NCBI RefSeq assembly: GCF_018687715.1
Contig: NC_056765.1
Span: 12,514,001 to 12,578,000 of the forward strand
Reading direction: 5' to 3'
Source of the DNA: Carya illinoinensis
Taxonomy: Eukaryota; Streptophyta; Magnoliopsida; Fagales; Juglandaceae
DNA: 64,000 nt
Both the position numbers and the translations under genes were made by a program. Under the pieces are notes generated by a model. The model made no database searches, was not told the DNA's origin, and saw only the letters and a program-made list of their open reading frames with translations. Below, in pieces: positions 1 to 10,954 of the stretch (its first letter is position 1; each line of letters starts with the position of its first letter).

Positions 1-628
1 ACGGCGGAGCACGGCAAAACAGCGGCTGAGAAGGGCTATCACTTGCGGGTTGGGTAGAATCGAGGGGCACGGATGATAAGGAAGGGAAGTGGGGCACTCA
101 GGGGTGGTTGTGCCTTGAACATGGCAGCGCTAGGGCGCAATCTCTCCTAAAGGCTGCCGGATGAAGATCAAAGGGTGGGGAAACGCTAGAGCTCTCGATT
201 TTGAGAGGAAGAAAAGCCGATTGAGGGATGGTTTGAGGGATGAGGAGCAGGCCGAGGGGCTGCTCTCGGCATTCACAGCAACAACCACAATTGGGGGTGG
301 CAGACGGCATGGGGTCTACAAGAGACCTACGAGTGGCACGCATCTAGCGGCCTCCAGAGGCGGTGAGCCATTTCCATGGCTAAATCCGACATTGGTTGCA
401 GAGAGGAAGGGGGAGAAAAACAAATCGCAGGGCTCACAAGTTGGGGGTGTTGGGCAATGATGGAAGTGCTCGTAGTAGTGGTGGACGCGTGACACAGGCT
501 GGCTGGCCGTGAGAGGCGGCGACGCAGGGGAGAGGGTTATGGGCTCAGTAGAGTGAAGAAGAAGAAGAGAGAAAGAAAAGAAAGAAAGAAGAAAAGAAAA
601 GAAGATGAAAGGAAAAGAGGGGCAGCAG
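1..628. other. GC- and purine-rich sequence at window edge, no gene assigned
   Basis: This stretch is noticeably richer in G and C than its neighbours and ends in a purine-rich GAAGAAAGAAAA-type tract at about 555-620. Short open frames exist on both strands, but none resembles a protein I know. The composition resembles the leader or promoter part of plant LTR elements seen elsewhere in this window (24230-24700 and 30700-30830). It could be part of a retrotransposon inserted in intron 1 of the V-ATPase gene, but no end or target duplication is visible. Confidence 0.3.
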
Positions 629-987
629 CCAGTGTTTTAAATTTCGTACCGTACCGGCCACTGGTCCGGTACAGAAATTTTATTTGGTTCGTACCGGTCC
701 AAATACCGGCCTATACCGGCTGATATTTCAGCATGTACCGGCCTACATACCGGCCGATATTTCGGCCTTTACTTCTTCTTTTTTTCATTTTTTTCAAACT
801 ACAAACTCATTTTTTGATCTCCAATTCAAACCAGACTATTTATAATTTATATATATATATGTATTTATGTATAATTTATTCATATATCGACTATCTCGAA
901 ACGGTACACAAAACGGTACCGGTACCGAAATATTTCGTTCCAGTGCCTTGATCGGTACGGCATCCGGTACGGTATTCAAAACATTGG
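629..987. mobile_element. MITE-like element dense in the word TACCGG
   Basis: The ends form an imperfect terminal inverted repeat. The left end reads CCAGTGTTTTAAAT and the reverse complement of the right end reads CCAATGTTTTGAAT; both continue into GTACCG words. The two terminal thirds are packed with TACCGG/CCGGTA words and surround an AT-rich core with a (TA)n run at about 850-860. CAG lies directly outside each end and could be a 3-bp target duplication, which is weak evidence. No coding capacity. A degraded right half of the same element occurs at about 13485-13600. The superfamily is not certain. Confidence 0.6.
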
Positions 988-2192
988 CAGCAACACCAAT
1001 ACGGTGCCGTTTAGGGCATAGGGGCTGGGCTCCCCTCATGCACACAGGCTGGGCCCACCAGAAAACACACACACAAAGCCACCAACACTAAGGGCCCAAA
1101 CCGAAAAAGATCAAAACAAACAACAAAAATAAACTACACAACAACTTAGTAATAATAAAATAAAATAGTAAAACCCAATAATAAAAATAATTTGAAATAA
1201 AGGAGCCAATAAATAATAAAAGCACAAAAAAGGGATCTCACATCTGTACGAGACACTCATAACTGGTAGCATCAGATGTCTTTAGAAGATAATAATCATG
1301 CAACTGCTGATAAAATAATACATATGCAAATCAAATCATGTTCAATTCTTTTAATTCCCAAAAAAAATAAAGAAACTATTACTTCAGAAAAACTTTATAG
1401 TCAGCACGTAGATTACAGTAGTAGTTCTAATCAACTTTTCGATGAGTAGTAGTTGTAATGGATAACAAGAAGATACCTGATTAACAAACATTCGTTGGAA
1501 AGGGCTTTTGTCAGCATTTAACTGCCAAGAAAAAAAAAAAATACGAGAATGAGTACATGTGATTATTAATTACCTGATTAGAGCATCATTTCCTTTCAAT
1601 ATGACCCCGACCTTGATCCTAAAGGCCCAAAACTGTTAAGCTTTATAGGGAAGGAAACAAAATATTAAAAATTTGCTTTCAAATTTGCGTTTTCCAGTAG
1701 CCCACGAACATTGATTCTGATCAATGGATATTTTTTCTAACTTGGAGTTTAAGCGAAAAATGGAAACTAAGGAAAAAAAAATGGAAATATTTGATAGTCT
1801 TGTGGCAGAAGAGGAAAATTGCAATTCAATGTCGTAAGACTATCACGTAAGAAAGGCAACTTAAATCTAGTCAGGACTTATTCGAATTCAAGCGTCAGCA
1901 ACTTTAGGAAACTCAAGGCCAGACTCTACACCCATATCACGCTTGTCAGCATTTACTCAATACTGGCCATTTCTTAAAGGAAATAAATTAAAAGAAAATC
2001 AGGAAAGAGAAGCAATTAAAAGTCCGGTTCTGCTGAATCTCCAAACCCGAACTGAACCCAAAAAGCAAAACCAACGTAAACCTCTAACACTCGAATTAAA
2101 CATCATTCCATGCTTCCTCACATCTCTCAGAAACAGCAACAAAAATGCCAATGCGAAATATAGCAAAAGTCGGGATCGGAGTCAAAACTTAC
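988..2192 (-). other. Presumed intron 1 of the V-ATPase subunit a gene
   Basis: No second exon of the V-ATPase gene could be found here on the minus strand. Either intron 1 exceeds 2.1 kb and leaves the window, or the locus is truncated. The sequence is AT-rich with many short A runs and no convincing reading frame. Confidence 0.35.
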
Positions 2193-2324
2193 GTCTCGGA
2201 ATTGCAGGAGACCGAGTTCTCCAAGGTAAGAGACGGCTCGGTGAGCGGACTCGACGGGGATGATGAGCTGGACAAAGCTCATCTTCTCGGAGCGCATCAG
2301 ATCCATGGGCGGCAAGTTGTCCAT
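2193..2324 (-). CDS. VHA-a: V-type proton ATPase subunit a, first coding exon only (partial)
   Basis: The 44 codons begin at the ATG complementary to 2322-2324 and read [15 protein letters not shown], then [14 protein letters not shown] and ending [11 protein letters not shown]. This is the very conserved N-terminus of plant V-ATPase subunit a (the Vo-sector stator subunit with a cytosolic N-terminal half and a membrane C-terminal half that carries protons in tonoplast or trans-Golgi membranes). The exon stops at a consensus GTAAGT donor on the minus strand (2187-2192), in the phase expected after the Asp codon. The full protein is about 820 residues, so more than 90% is missing. The remaining exons would lie at coordinates below 1, or the gene is a truncated copy. 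Gene identity is secure; functionality cannot be judged. VHA-a1 versus a2/a3 type cannot be resolved from this exon. Confidence 0.85.
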
Positions 2325-2640
2325 GAACCTCTCCGTAATACAATTCCTCCGTCAAATTATTTTCCCAAGAACCTACCGGAAACTGCTTGTTGGCCTGAGG
2401 ATCTGATTTCAGATCTGAAACTCTCTCTTTTTCTCTCCCTCTCTCGTCTCAGTGGGGAGTGTGCGCGCGCGGGGTCTCGTTCATTTGGGGAAGTTCTTCG
2501 GCTGGGTTTCAGTTTCCCTCTGCAATGCCAACTGCCATCACATTCGGAAAATATTTGCTTTCCTTTACAGTGCATATATGTCCGAGGGGAACGTGAATGC
2601 TACGGTTACGGAGTCTTACTACAAAAATAAAATATGATTT
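2325..2640 (-). promoter_or_regulatory. 5' UTR and probable promoter of the V-ATPase subunit a gene
   Basis: Upstream of the minus-strand start codon the sequence is GC-richer than the surroundings and carries a GA-rich block on the minus strand (plus-strand CTCTCT at about 2420-2450), which is common in plant 5' leaders. No unambiguous TATA box was fixed. The open frames here on either strand do not resemble proteins. Confidence 0.4.
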
Positions 2641-4020
2641 TGATAAATTTACTTTTCAATCTAATCTATTCTATCAAATCACTTTATTTTATGAATTTAT
2701 TTTTATAAAATATTTTTATAATAAAAATATAAATAATATTATATACAGCCATGCAGAGCATAATTACCATATAATCCTTTTAAAAAATGTAGAATTTATT
2801 ATTAAAAATTAATTCTTTTATATAAATTTCGTATTTACTCATTTTTTAAAAAAAATTATTACAGCACTGACACATTTCACAACTGTAAATATCATTTATT
2901 ATTATCAAATGGATATTTCACTCTATACAAACGTCACTAATCTCAACCAAAAAAAAAAAATTCCATTTCAACTTTTTCAACTTTTTATGTTATAATTATA
3001 AACTCCAAAACAAAATTTACTCTTAAAAAGTTATATTCCAATTTTAAACTCAACTATATGTTTTTACAAATCTCAATACAAAATTTACTTTAAAAAAAAA
3101 AAACCTTCAAAACTTCCACACTCATTTCTTAAAATACAATAAATAATAAAAAATTATATTCCTCAGTCGGTATATGGAACACATTTTGTAAAATATTTAT
3201 ATAATATAATTTGATTTGAAATATTAGTTTTAGAATATAAATCTTATAATTTAAATATTATCATTTAAGTGATGTGAATATGTACTCTATACACTGACTT
3301 GATAATAGAATAACTCATAAAAAATTTCAAACACTATGAAAACTTTTCATAACCAAACATTTATTTTTATATATATTTGAAGATGAAGTTATGAGAAAAG
3401 TTAGGAAATGTTGAAGAATTTTGAAAAATACTCATATACTAATCAAGGCATTCATGTGTGTATTTCTTCCCCCTAAATCATTGAATTCGTATAAAATTAT
3501 GAGATATTTTAATCTAGATTTTAGCAATTGGTATCATACCATGTTTATTCATGTTTCAAAACAAAAATAATAATATAAATTAAAACATTGTGACTTGCTC
3601 TTAATTTAATACAAACATTGTCCATCGCTCTTAATTTAAATGCTTTGTTTGAATAATATAATCACATGTATTATATATAAGTCATATAAAAATATATACA
3701 AAAAACAAAGATTCGTTTGTTGAAATTATAATTAGCTTGAGAATATACTCGAACTTATTAGAAAAATAAATAAGCTGTTAATGAACATGAAAGGTAATTC
3801 GGTGATAACATACTATAGATCATGTTCATAATTAAAATGTTGTAAAACGGTTGTTTACACCCTCCAATTATATATCAATACATCAGTTTCTTGTATGAGA
3901 AAAGCTTCAAGTCGAAACCAGTGCAAATTTAAGAATTATACCAGCCAATAAATAATAGACACATAGAAGACTCACTTAAAATATCATAGATGCACACTAA
4001 GAGTATTTTTTCTCATTCTA
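2641..4020. other. AT-rich intergenic sequence, nothing recognised
   Basis: Very AT-rich with many A and T runs. No open frame of note, no terminal repeats and no RNA gene were recognised. Confidence 0.5.
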
Positions 4021-4533
4021 CAAAAGAGGCTTCCTTTAAGACGTTTTAGTCTTGTCTCTCTCCCTCTCTCGCACTCTCTTTATCTACTAAAACAGATCTC
4101 GTTCAAAAGTAGTAGCAGTAAACTTCTCTCGCGAAGTATCTAGTACAGACTTCTCTTGCACTCTGTCAATTTCATCGATTTGGGATGTTATGTTTGTTAT
4201 GTCGATTGGGTAGTTTGGGTTGTGATTTGATAGACGCAGGTACAGACCAAAGAAGAAGGAATTTGTACAAACCAAAGAATTGTTGGTTATCTTTTGTTGA
4301 TTTTGCATCTGAATCCTCAATCTCATACTCTGTTTTCTATATTGGTTGTGAGGTCTAGAAGAAAAGTCCATCTCGTGGTGTCTGTTTCGCAGCTCTTGTT
4401 GGTGATATTTGTTTGGTGATATGTTTCTTTGCTGCGTCTGCTTCTTGTACTTTTATTGCAATATGGCAGAGTTATAAACTTGCTAAGTTTCTTGTACTTT
4501 AATTGCACGCAATTGCTAGAAGAAGCTTAAAGG

Positions 4534-4577
<44 letters not shown>
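4021..4577 (+). other. Candidate retroposed sequence ending in a 44-base A tract
   Basis: A CT-rich start (CTCTCTCCCTCTCTCGC at about 4055) resembling a transcript 5' leader is followed by about 450 bp without a long reading frame, then by an uninterrupted run of 44 A at 4534-4577. A long pure A run at the end of an otherwise mixed sequence is what a recent poly(A)-primed insertion leaves (SINE, truncated LINE or mRNA retrocopy). I could not find a target-site duplication, so this is suggestive only. Confidence 0.3.
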
Positions 4578-4581
<4 letters not shown>

Positions 4582-4673
4582 GTGAGCACGTCAAAATACT
4601 TCCCTTTGGCCTAAGGAGAGCGACAAAATGTGATAGTGCCAAAGAGGGGAAGGCTGAGGTCCAGTTTATCTGA

Positions 4674-4675
<2 letters not shown>

Positions 4676-4726
<51 letters not shown>
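4676..4726. repeat. (GA)n microsatellite
   Basis: An uninterrupted AG dinucleotide run of about 25 units. Confidence 0.95.
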
Positions 4727-4727
<1 letters not shown>

Positions 4728-5121
4728 CAAATGGGTATAAAGAGAAAAGTCTGAGAGAGAGGTATCAGTCCCGAGGTAGGTGAAAAGCTGTAAAAAGCCT
4801 ACATCCAGATTTATTTCACTTTTAAAGCAACCCTTATGTGGCAACTCTTGATTGGTTGGTGTAAAACTTGTATATACACCAAGATCGGCGGTCAGCCACT
4901 CCCTTCTTGTATATGAATAAAATGTAATCATCTGCATATGATCACACCAACACTTTACTGCATGGATGGTTCGCCAGTCCCAAGGATGGTCTTGGCCACT
5001 TGTGGTTATTGAGGTGAGTCATTTTATTTTGAATATATATTTATTTATTTAATAAGTCACATATCATTATATTATGGTGTTACGTCAAAGAAGTAAAATA
5101 AGTGGTATAAATTAGGGAGTA
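4728..5121. other. Spacer left of the long-inverted-repeat element
   Basis: No gene or repeat was recognised. The last bases, GTA, are repeated at 7281-7283 and may be the target duplication of the element that follows. Confidence 0.4.
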
Positions 5122-5690
5122 TTGTTAATGCCTTAATTTGCACAACAGATTGGAAAGTACGAAATAATCATTTTCGGCCGACAATGATGATTCAGGTTTC
5201 CATACGGTATTCTTTGCGTTCATCCATAAAATAAATAATAAACAAACAAATAAAAATAAATAAAGAGAGACCAAGATTTACGTGATTCGGCATAATGCAT
5301 ATGTCCACGGGTTATTTGGGGGTGAAATCCACTATAATGGATGATTTTACAATCTTTCATAACCTCACATACCTCACAATACTATGGAGAAATTTGGTGG
5401 AGTTGCTTTGTGTAGTTGAATTTGTGCGTAGGGAGTCTGTGTGGAGAGCCCTGTAGAGTCTATCAGATTTGTGGGGATCTCCTCTTAATATAAAAGTCTA
5501 TTTCTTTAGAGTGATTGTGTCAAACTTGCCTTGTGAAGCATTTTCCTTTTAGGAGCATAAGTTTCTTTCCTTTTAGGACTCTAAGTCTCTTGTCTTATTT
5601 GCTATTGGCTTTATCTCTTAGTTTGATATTTGGCCTTATCTCGAGACTAAATTATAGACTGTTGATTTAACCCATACAGATACCTGTGAT
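5122..5690 (+). repeat. Left inverted arm of the foldback element
   Basis: Pairs with 6715-7280 in reverse complement. The outermost 30 bp are almost identical between the arms. Similarity falls toward the inner end, so the inner border is approximate. Confidence 0.75.
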
Positions 5691-5845
5691 CTTGAGGGTG
5701 ATTTGCTGGACAAGAAGGCCTTGAGAATCTTTAAGTCAATAATCTACAAAATAAATTTTGAAAATTGGTCATTGATTTCCTTTTTTGTCTTTGATTTTCT
5801 ATTTGTTTTATGCTAAGCGGTGAAGAGCTCAACTTGGAGAGATAG

Positions 5846-6041
5846 GTGGGAGATGTACTCGACCACATTAGTTGTGAGCACGGGGCTCAGCTTTGGCGGG
5901 AGATGTACTTGATCGCATTAAGTGAGCATGAAGCTCTGCTTTGGCAGGAGTTGTACTTGACCGCATGAGGTGTGAGCGTGGAGCTCTGCTTTGGCAAGAG
6001 GTGTACTCGACCGCATTAGGTGAGCATGGAGCTCTATTTTG
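5846..6041 (+). repeat. Four tandem copies of a 49-bp unit inside the foldback element
   Basis: Copies begin at about 5846, 5897, 5945 and 5995. Each has the pattern GGGAGATGTACTCGACCGC, then ATTAGGTGAGCA, then GAGCTCTGCTTTGG, with about 80% similarity. Small length differences (47-51 bp) rule out a codon-phased repeat. Confidence 0.85.
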
Positions 6042-6714
6042 AGTTTGTTTATTTGTGTGGATATGTGCTTGAGAGATTGTTTATTGTCGGCAAAGAGTGC
6101 ATATTTCTATAATTGGTTTTTTGTGTTTATTTTTGTGATCAATTTTGTTATCTTTGGTAGTAGTGGATTTTCTACCTCTTGGTGTAAATCGTCGTTTGAT
6201 GTCCCTATTTTGGAGTTCACGTTGAAGTTTGTTTGTAGTAACCTGTGCTTAGTGGTCAGGAAACCCATCAACTCCCTGAATCCACATTAGGTAGTTGCTG
6301 AGCCCATCGACTCCTTCTCGAAGAAAACTTGCACGAGGCGTTGTGGAGCTCGGTGGCTCGTTCCTAAAGGTAACCTACTGGCGTTAGTTATGGCACGAGC
6401 GTAAACACTCGGTGTTTGGTGGAGAAGATATTGTGCTTGTATTGTCATCCACACCCTTTTTTGTAGGCACCGTGAGTTTTTTGGACTCTTCATTGGTGTT
6501 TGGGAGGATGCTTAATAGCACTGTTTTAGCGAGAGGTTGAGTTCAACTGCCCTGAGAGGTTTTCACCAAAAACCAAATAGGTTAGTATAATACAAATTAT
6601 AAGTTTGAGATTTGTAAACCTAAGCCGTTCTACTAGAGTGTGGTGAAGGTTGGTGATACACAGGTGATGCTCACAGGCAGCCATGCTTTGACATTGATGA
6701 AGGCCCTGGAAGCT

Positions 6715-7280
6715 TGCGATACCAAGTAGTCTATTCTAATGAAAACAGATAAGATCGAAAATCAAGCTAAGAAATAAAACAAAGAAGAGATAAAACAAGT
6801 TGACTCATACTCCAAAAAGAAAAGACACTCAGACTTCTAAAATGAAAGAGACTCAGACTCTTAAAAAGAAAAAGATTTAACAAGGCAAGTTGGATTCAAT
6901 CACTTCAAAGAAATAAATCTCTATATAAAGAGGAGATCCCCACAAATCTGACAAACTCTATAGTGCTCTCCACACAAACTCCCTACATATAAATTCAACT
7001 ACACAACGACTCCACTAGATTTTACCATTATATTGTAAGATATGTGAAGCAATGAGAGATTGTAAAATTACCCATCATAGTGGATTTCCCCCCCAAATAA
7101 CCCATGGACATATGTATTATGCTAAACCATGGAAATCTTTGTGTCTCTCTTTATTTATTTTTATTTACTTGTTTACTATGTATTTCATGGATGAACATGA
7201 AGAACACCGTATCATCATCGTGGGCCGAGAATGATTCTTTATTTCCTTCCGATTTGTTGTGCAAATTAAGGCATTAACAA
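6715..7280 (-). repeat. Right inverted arm of the foldback element
   Basis: Reverse complement of the left arm. It ends ...GCATTAACAA at 7280, matching TTGTTAATGC at 5122. Confidence 0.75.
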
Positions 7281-7283
7281 GTA

Positions 7284-7920
7284 TAATAGCATTACTCGTC
7301 CTAAATATGCCCAATGTAATTGATTACAGTAGATATGTAACTTAACAATTATATTCTCATAGATAAATGCAATTACATTGACTATAGAGGTCAAAATGGT
7401 TGAAACCCAACAACCTCAGCCTCTGGTCTTTAAATTACATGTTTACAATTGCACAAATTAATTTAATTTACACAATCCTCTTACTTGTTATGGTCACCTT
7501 TTTCTATGAGATTTAACATTATAATAAATGTATAAAATCACATCAATATGTGCGGGACCCCACTCCTAGGGAGTATCTAGAATTTTTGCATAGTTGAACG
7601 ATAAAAGTGATCGATTGAATTTTTTATTTAATTTTTACTTAATATTTAAGAAAGTAATTATTAATGAATTGATATTTTTTTATTTGTTAAAAATGTTTTA
7701 AAATATATAAAAATGATTGAAAGAAAAAAAAAGTACATTTGCAGTTGTTGGTACACATCATCGATAAAAATTCTCAATTTGAGTAGCAACACCTTTTGGA
7801 AAAATTAACTTTTCTTTTTTGAAAAAAGGAAAAAAAAAAAGAAACTTAAGTTAGAACCTCCAATCACATCACTAACATACTTGTCACGTAGATGGTATTA
7901 TGGAATGAGTACTGTTATAT
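7284..7920. other. AT-rich spacer, nothing recognised
   Basis: No reading frame, RNA gene or bounded repeat was identified. Confidence 0.5.
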
Positions 7921-8070
7921 TTACAAAAGAATTACACAAAATAATCTCATAAACTGATATAGCTTTATCTAATCTTTTAGATCTACTTTATAATAAAAGT
8001 AACTTTACAATCTAAAGAACCACATCAATTTGTGAAATTGGTTTTGTATAATCCCTTTATGATTAGAGTA
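7921..8070. mobile_element. MITE-like hairpin element, copy 1
   Basis: The left half (TCATAAACTGATATAGC..., then TTTTAGATCTACTTTATAA) is close to the reverse complement of the right half (GTAACTTTACAATCTAAAGA, then ACATCAATTTGTGAAA). Its core AGATCTACTTTATAATAAAA recurs at 13705-13725. A non-coding, hairpin-forming short element; superfamily not assigned. Confidence 0.55.
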
Positions 8071-8413
8071 TTTCCCTTACAGAATTGCACATGACTATAA
8101 GATCCATAATTAAAATTGGCTTGAGCTCGCTTCATTCAAATGCAATGTTAAGTTATGATCTAAGTTGACTCAAGGAATAGGTAGTCTTGGTAAGGTTTTG
8201 TTTTTTGTTCCATTTCAGTTAGAATAGTGGAAATTGTTTGTGCTAGAACACTAACTGACACAAAACTAAGTGGTACGTTTCATTCCGATCAAAATTTAGG
8301 CCATTTTATCCTCTTTTGGTTCATTCTAGTCAAATTTCAATATTTGAATTAGAGTTTTGGTTCGAAATAGGCATTAATGATATTTTCATAAATATTTCGA
8401 ATAATGAGGGTAC

Positions 8414-8620
8414 ACTTAGGAGAAGTTTGAATAGTGAATTGAGATGAGATGAAAGTTGAAAATGAGATAAAATATTATTAGAATAATATTTTTAATAATA
8501 TTTTTATTTTAGAATTTGAAAAATTAAATTGATTATTGTATTTTATTTAGAAATTTCAAAAACAATATAATAATTAGATGAGATGAATTGAGATGTTTTG
8601 TAAATCTGAACAAGCCCTTG
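8414..8620. mobile_element. MITE with GAGATGAGATGA subterminal words, copy 1
   Basis: It starts near AGAAGTTTGAATAGTG, passes GAGATGAGATGAAAGTTG, has an AT-rich core with AATATT words, and ends GATGTTTTGTAAATCTGAAC then AAGCCC. The reverse complement of the end (GGGCTTGTTCAGATT) pairs imperfectly with the start. Two relatives occur at 13935-14126 and 20745-20968. The ends resemble hAT-derived MITEs known in many trees (family assignment from memory). Confidence 0.7.
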
Positions 8621-9228
8621 TAATTTTGCGGTCATTTTTCTCCCATCACCCTTTTCACCTTCCGTGCGTAAACCCTATAATCTCAAACAATGAATATTGA
8701 ACCCGGAATGGGTGTTTGCAGAATATGATGCTAGATGAAACCGTAACCATCTTTGGAAACTTTTTCGTTTCTACCTACGGATATTGAATAAAGGATCAAG
8801 GAAGAGAAATAAAGAGAGGAAAAGAAGGGAGAAGGGTATGTATTGTCTCTCTCTTTGTCTCTTGCTGAATCTTGTGTATGACAAATAAATCAATATACGT
8901 TTTCCTCTATTCTCTTCGATTGCTCTTCCATGTTACTTAAATGAAGCTTTAGATGTTTCTATAATTTAATTTCTATTCTTGTATCAATAGTCCCAAATTA
9001 GATAACAAAGAATGGAATACATATTTTTTTATGTTCAACCTTGCCTTCTTTTTTGAGGTTGAAAACTACTACAAATTCCCATTTCATGGGTTCATTTGAT
9101 TATGCTGACAATTAGAGAAGCGAGTCCTTTGGAGACTATTCTTTTTGTTTTTGTTTTTATTTTTCTTAAGTTCATTGTGTTGCTCTATCTGATGGGTTAT
9201 ATTATGTCTCTGATTGGTTTGGCTGCTT
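8621..9228. other. Spacer left of the gypsy element, nothing recognised
   Basis: AT-rich with a few purine runs. No gene is supported. Confidence 0.45.
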
Positions 9229-9772
9229 TGTAAAGGTTCTCAAAAGATTACTATAATTTCGCACTCAATAATCCTATAATAAGATAATGATCGGTAGGGA
9301 TGAATGTAGAGAAGAAGGGATTGCAAATGGAATTCATGCGCATGAGTGAGTTTGAGGCCACCCAATTCCTCCAAAGAAATATAACTGTTCATTGATTCTA
9401 GAATGCCCAAAACCAAACCTTACCCCTAGCGTGGGATTTAACAACCCAAAAGTGATATTTCAAATTGCCCCTTACTCTTAACTTTTTGCAACATAAAGTA
9501 AACTACATCGTTTAAAGGATAAAACTATGTGTTTTACACTACCGAAACTACACTGTTCAACTACTGAGTAAAGCTACGTCGTTTCCCAATTTATAACACT
9601 CCCCAAACCCTAGCTTTCCTTCACATTTTCTTTCATCTCTCTCTTTCATCTTCAATCCACCTTCTTCAGAACCTTAAGTTCCCCCTTTTAGCCTTCTCTG
9701 ATCTCCTTCCATGAGCCTTGTAACATGCTTTTTGCTCTTTTGGCAAAGATGACATTGATAAGAGTTCTATCA
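9229..9772 (-). repeat. 3' LTR of the gypsy element
   Basis: Direct repeat of 12763-13304. Both begin TGTAAAGGTTCT and end ...TCA in plus orientation. Shared blocks include GAATGCCCAAAACC and TTTGCAACATAAAGTAAAC. Confidence 0.85.
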
Positions 9773-10099
9773 TCCTGTGGTAGGTACTATTGTACCACCA
9801 CTCTGCTAGAAGCAGCCATTGGCTCTATCTTGTAGGTTTATGGCCTACATAGCACCTCAAATATCCCTCCAATACCTGTTCAACACCTCAATCTATCCAT
9901 CACTTTGGGGGTGACAGGCAGAGTTGAAGTTAAGGGATAGAGGGCTAATATGTCTTGATGATGAAGAACTGCCCCAAGAGATAAGGGCACCATTTTTGAA
10001 CTGCAGTAACCATAACTAGCAGTTTCTTCTCGTAAGTAGAGAGGAGGAGGGCCCTTCCTTTCAACATCTTACTCAAAAAAAGCTATTAACTGCCATGAT

Positions 10100-10400
10100 T
10101 GCATTAGGGCAGCCCCAATGCCCTTCCCACTGGCATACACTTCACTGTGAATGGTTGTGAAAAATCAAGAAGTTTGAGGACAAGGGGTTGGGTGACAGCT
10201 TTTTTCAATGTAATGAAAGCCTGGTTTGCTGCCTGTGATCAAGAAAAAGCATTCTTCCTTAGAAGGCCAATGAGTGGGGCTGCTAACAATCCATAATTCT
10301 TGATGAATTTATGATAGTACCCCATTAACCCGCCAACCCAGCATAGAACTCATCTTTGAGAGATCGACTTTGACCCCTTGATCTGAAATTATGTGACCCA
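10100..10400 (-). pseudogene. RNase H/RT connection remnant of the gypsy element
   Basis: Minus-strand fragments read GYYHKFIKNYG and AFITLKKAVTQPLVL, with PFTV and YASGKGIGA further on. These are typical of the Ty3/gypsy RT thumb and the start of RNase H. Stops and frameshifts interrupt them. It follows the RT block directly. Confidence 0.7.
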
Positions 10401-10401
10401 A

Positions 10402-10782
10402 TTAATCAAATTTTTTTACCCTAAATCTGCACTTAGAGCATTTTGCATATAGTTTGTGATCCTGTAGTAGCTGTAACACCTGCCTCAGGTCGTTTAAGTG
10501 CTCCTCCCAGCTCTTACTATAGACTAATATGTTGTAAAAAAACACTAGAACAAACCTTCTCAGCAATGGTCTAAAAACATTATTCATTAGCCCCTGAAAT
10601 GTAGAAGAGGCGTTAGTGAGCCTAAATGGCATCACTAAGAACTCATAGTGTCTCTCATGAGTTCTAAACACTATTTTGGCTATGTCCTCAGGCAACATTC
10701 TGATTTGATGGTAGCCCGACCTTAGATCCAACTTTGAAAACACCACAACACCTTCCAACTCATCCAGAAACTCATCGATCAC
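10402..10782 (-). pseudogene. Ty3/gypsy reverse transcriptase fragment with lost active site
   Basis: The open frame of 126 codons contains [15 protein letters not shown], the family motif that holds the first catalytic Asp, then [18 protein letters not shown]. The third motif normally reads F-x-D-D-I-L-V-Y-S in this family. Here it reads FFYNILVYS, so both catalytic aspartates are replaced. [20 protein letters not shown] follows, as usual for gypsy RT. The protein would be catalytically dead even if expressed. Upstream (10783-10950) homology continues but is interrupted. Confidence 0.9.
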
Positions 10783-10954
10783 TAGAATAGGAAACTTGTC
10801 TTTTACTATTTCCTAGTTTAGCGCTCGATAATCAACATATAATCTCAACCCCCATCTGCCTTATGCACTAACAACACTGAAGATGAAAAGGGGCTAGAAC
10901 TAGGCCTCCTTACCCTGTTTTTTAATAATTCTGCTACTATCTTCTCAATTTCTA

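Larger units (their letters stand above)
5122..7280. mobile_element. Foldback-type transposable element with arms of about 550 bp
   Basis: The sequence from 5122 (TTGTTAATGCCTTAATTTGC) reappears as the reverse complement ending at 7280. The match then continues at moderate identity through matching blocks, such as the GTGGATTT/AAATCCAC stretch and GGAGATCCCC versus GGGGATCTCC, to roughly 5690 on the left and 6715 on the right. The flanks GTA/GTA give a possible 3-bp target duplication. Between the arms lie about 1 kb of non-inverted sequence, including a 49-bp tandem repeat (5846-6041) and short unremarkable open frames. No transposase was recognised, so it is presumably non-autonomous. The superfamily is unknown; a Mutator-like foldback element is possible, but no 9-bp duplication is seen. 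Confidence 0.75.

Noticed and set aside
1636..1824. Minus-strand frame considered as V-ATPase exon 2
   Set aside because: The peptide has no similarity to the expected continuation after the first exon and lacks a matching acceptor phase.
4611..4937. 108-codon minus-strand frame with Ser-Leu repeats
   Set aside because: The frame is kept open by the (GA)n microsatellite; the rest has no homology I can recognise.
5122..7280. Interpretation as an LTR retrotransposon
   Set aside because: The terminal repeats are inverted, not direct, and there is no PBS or pol.
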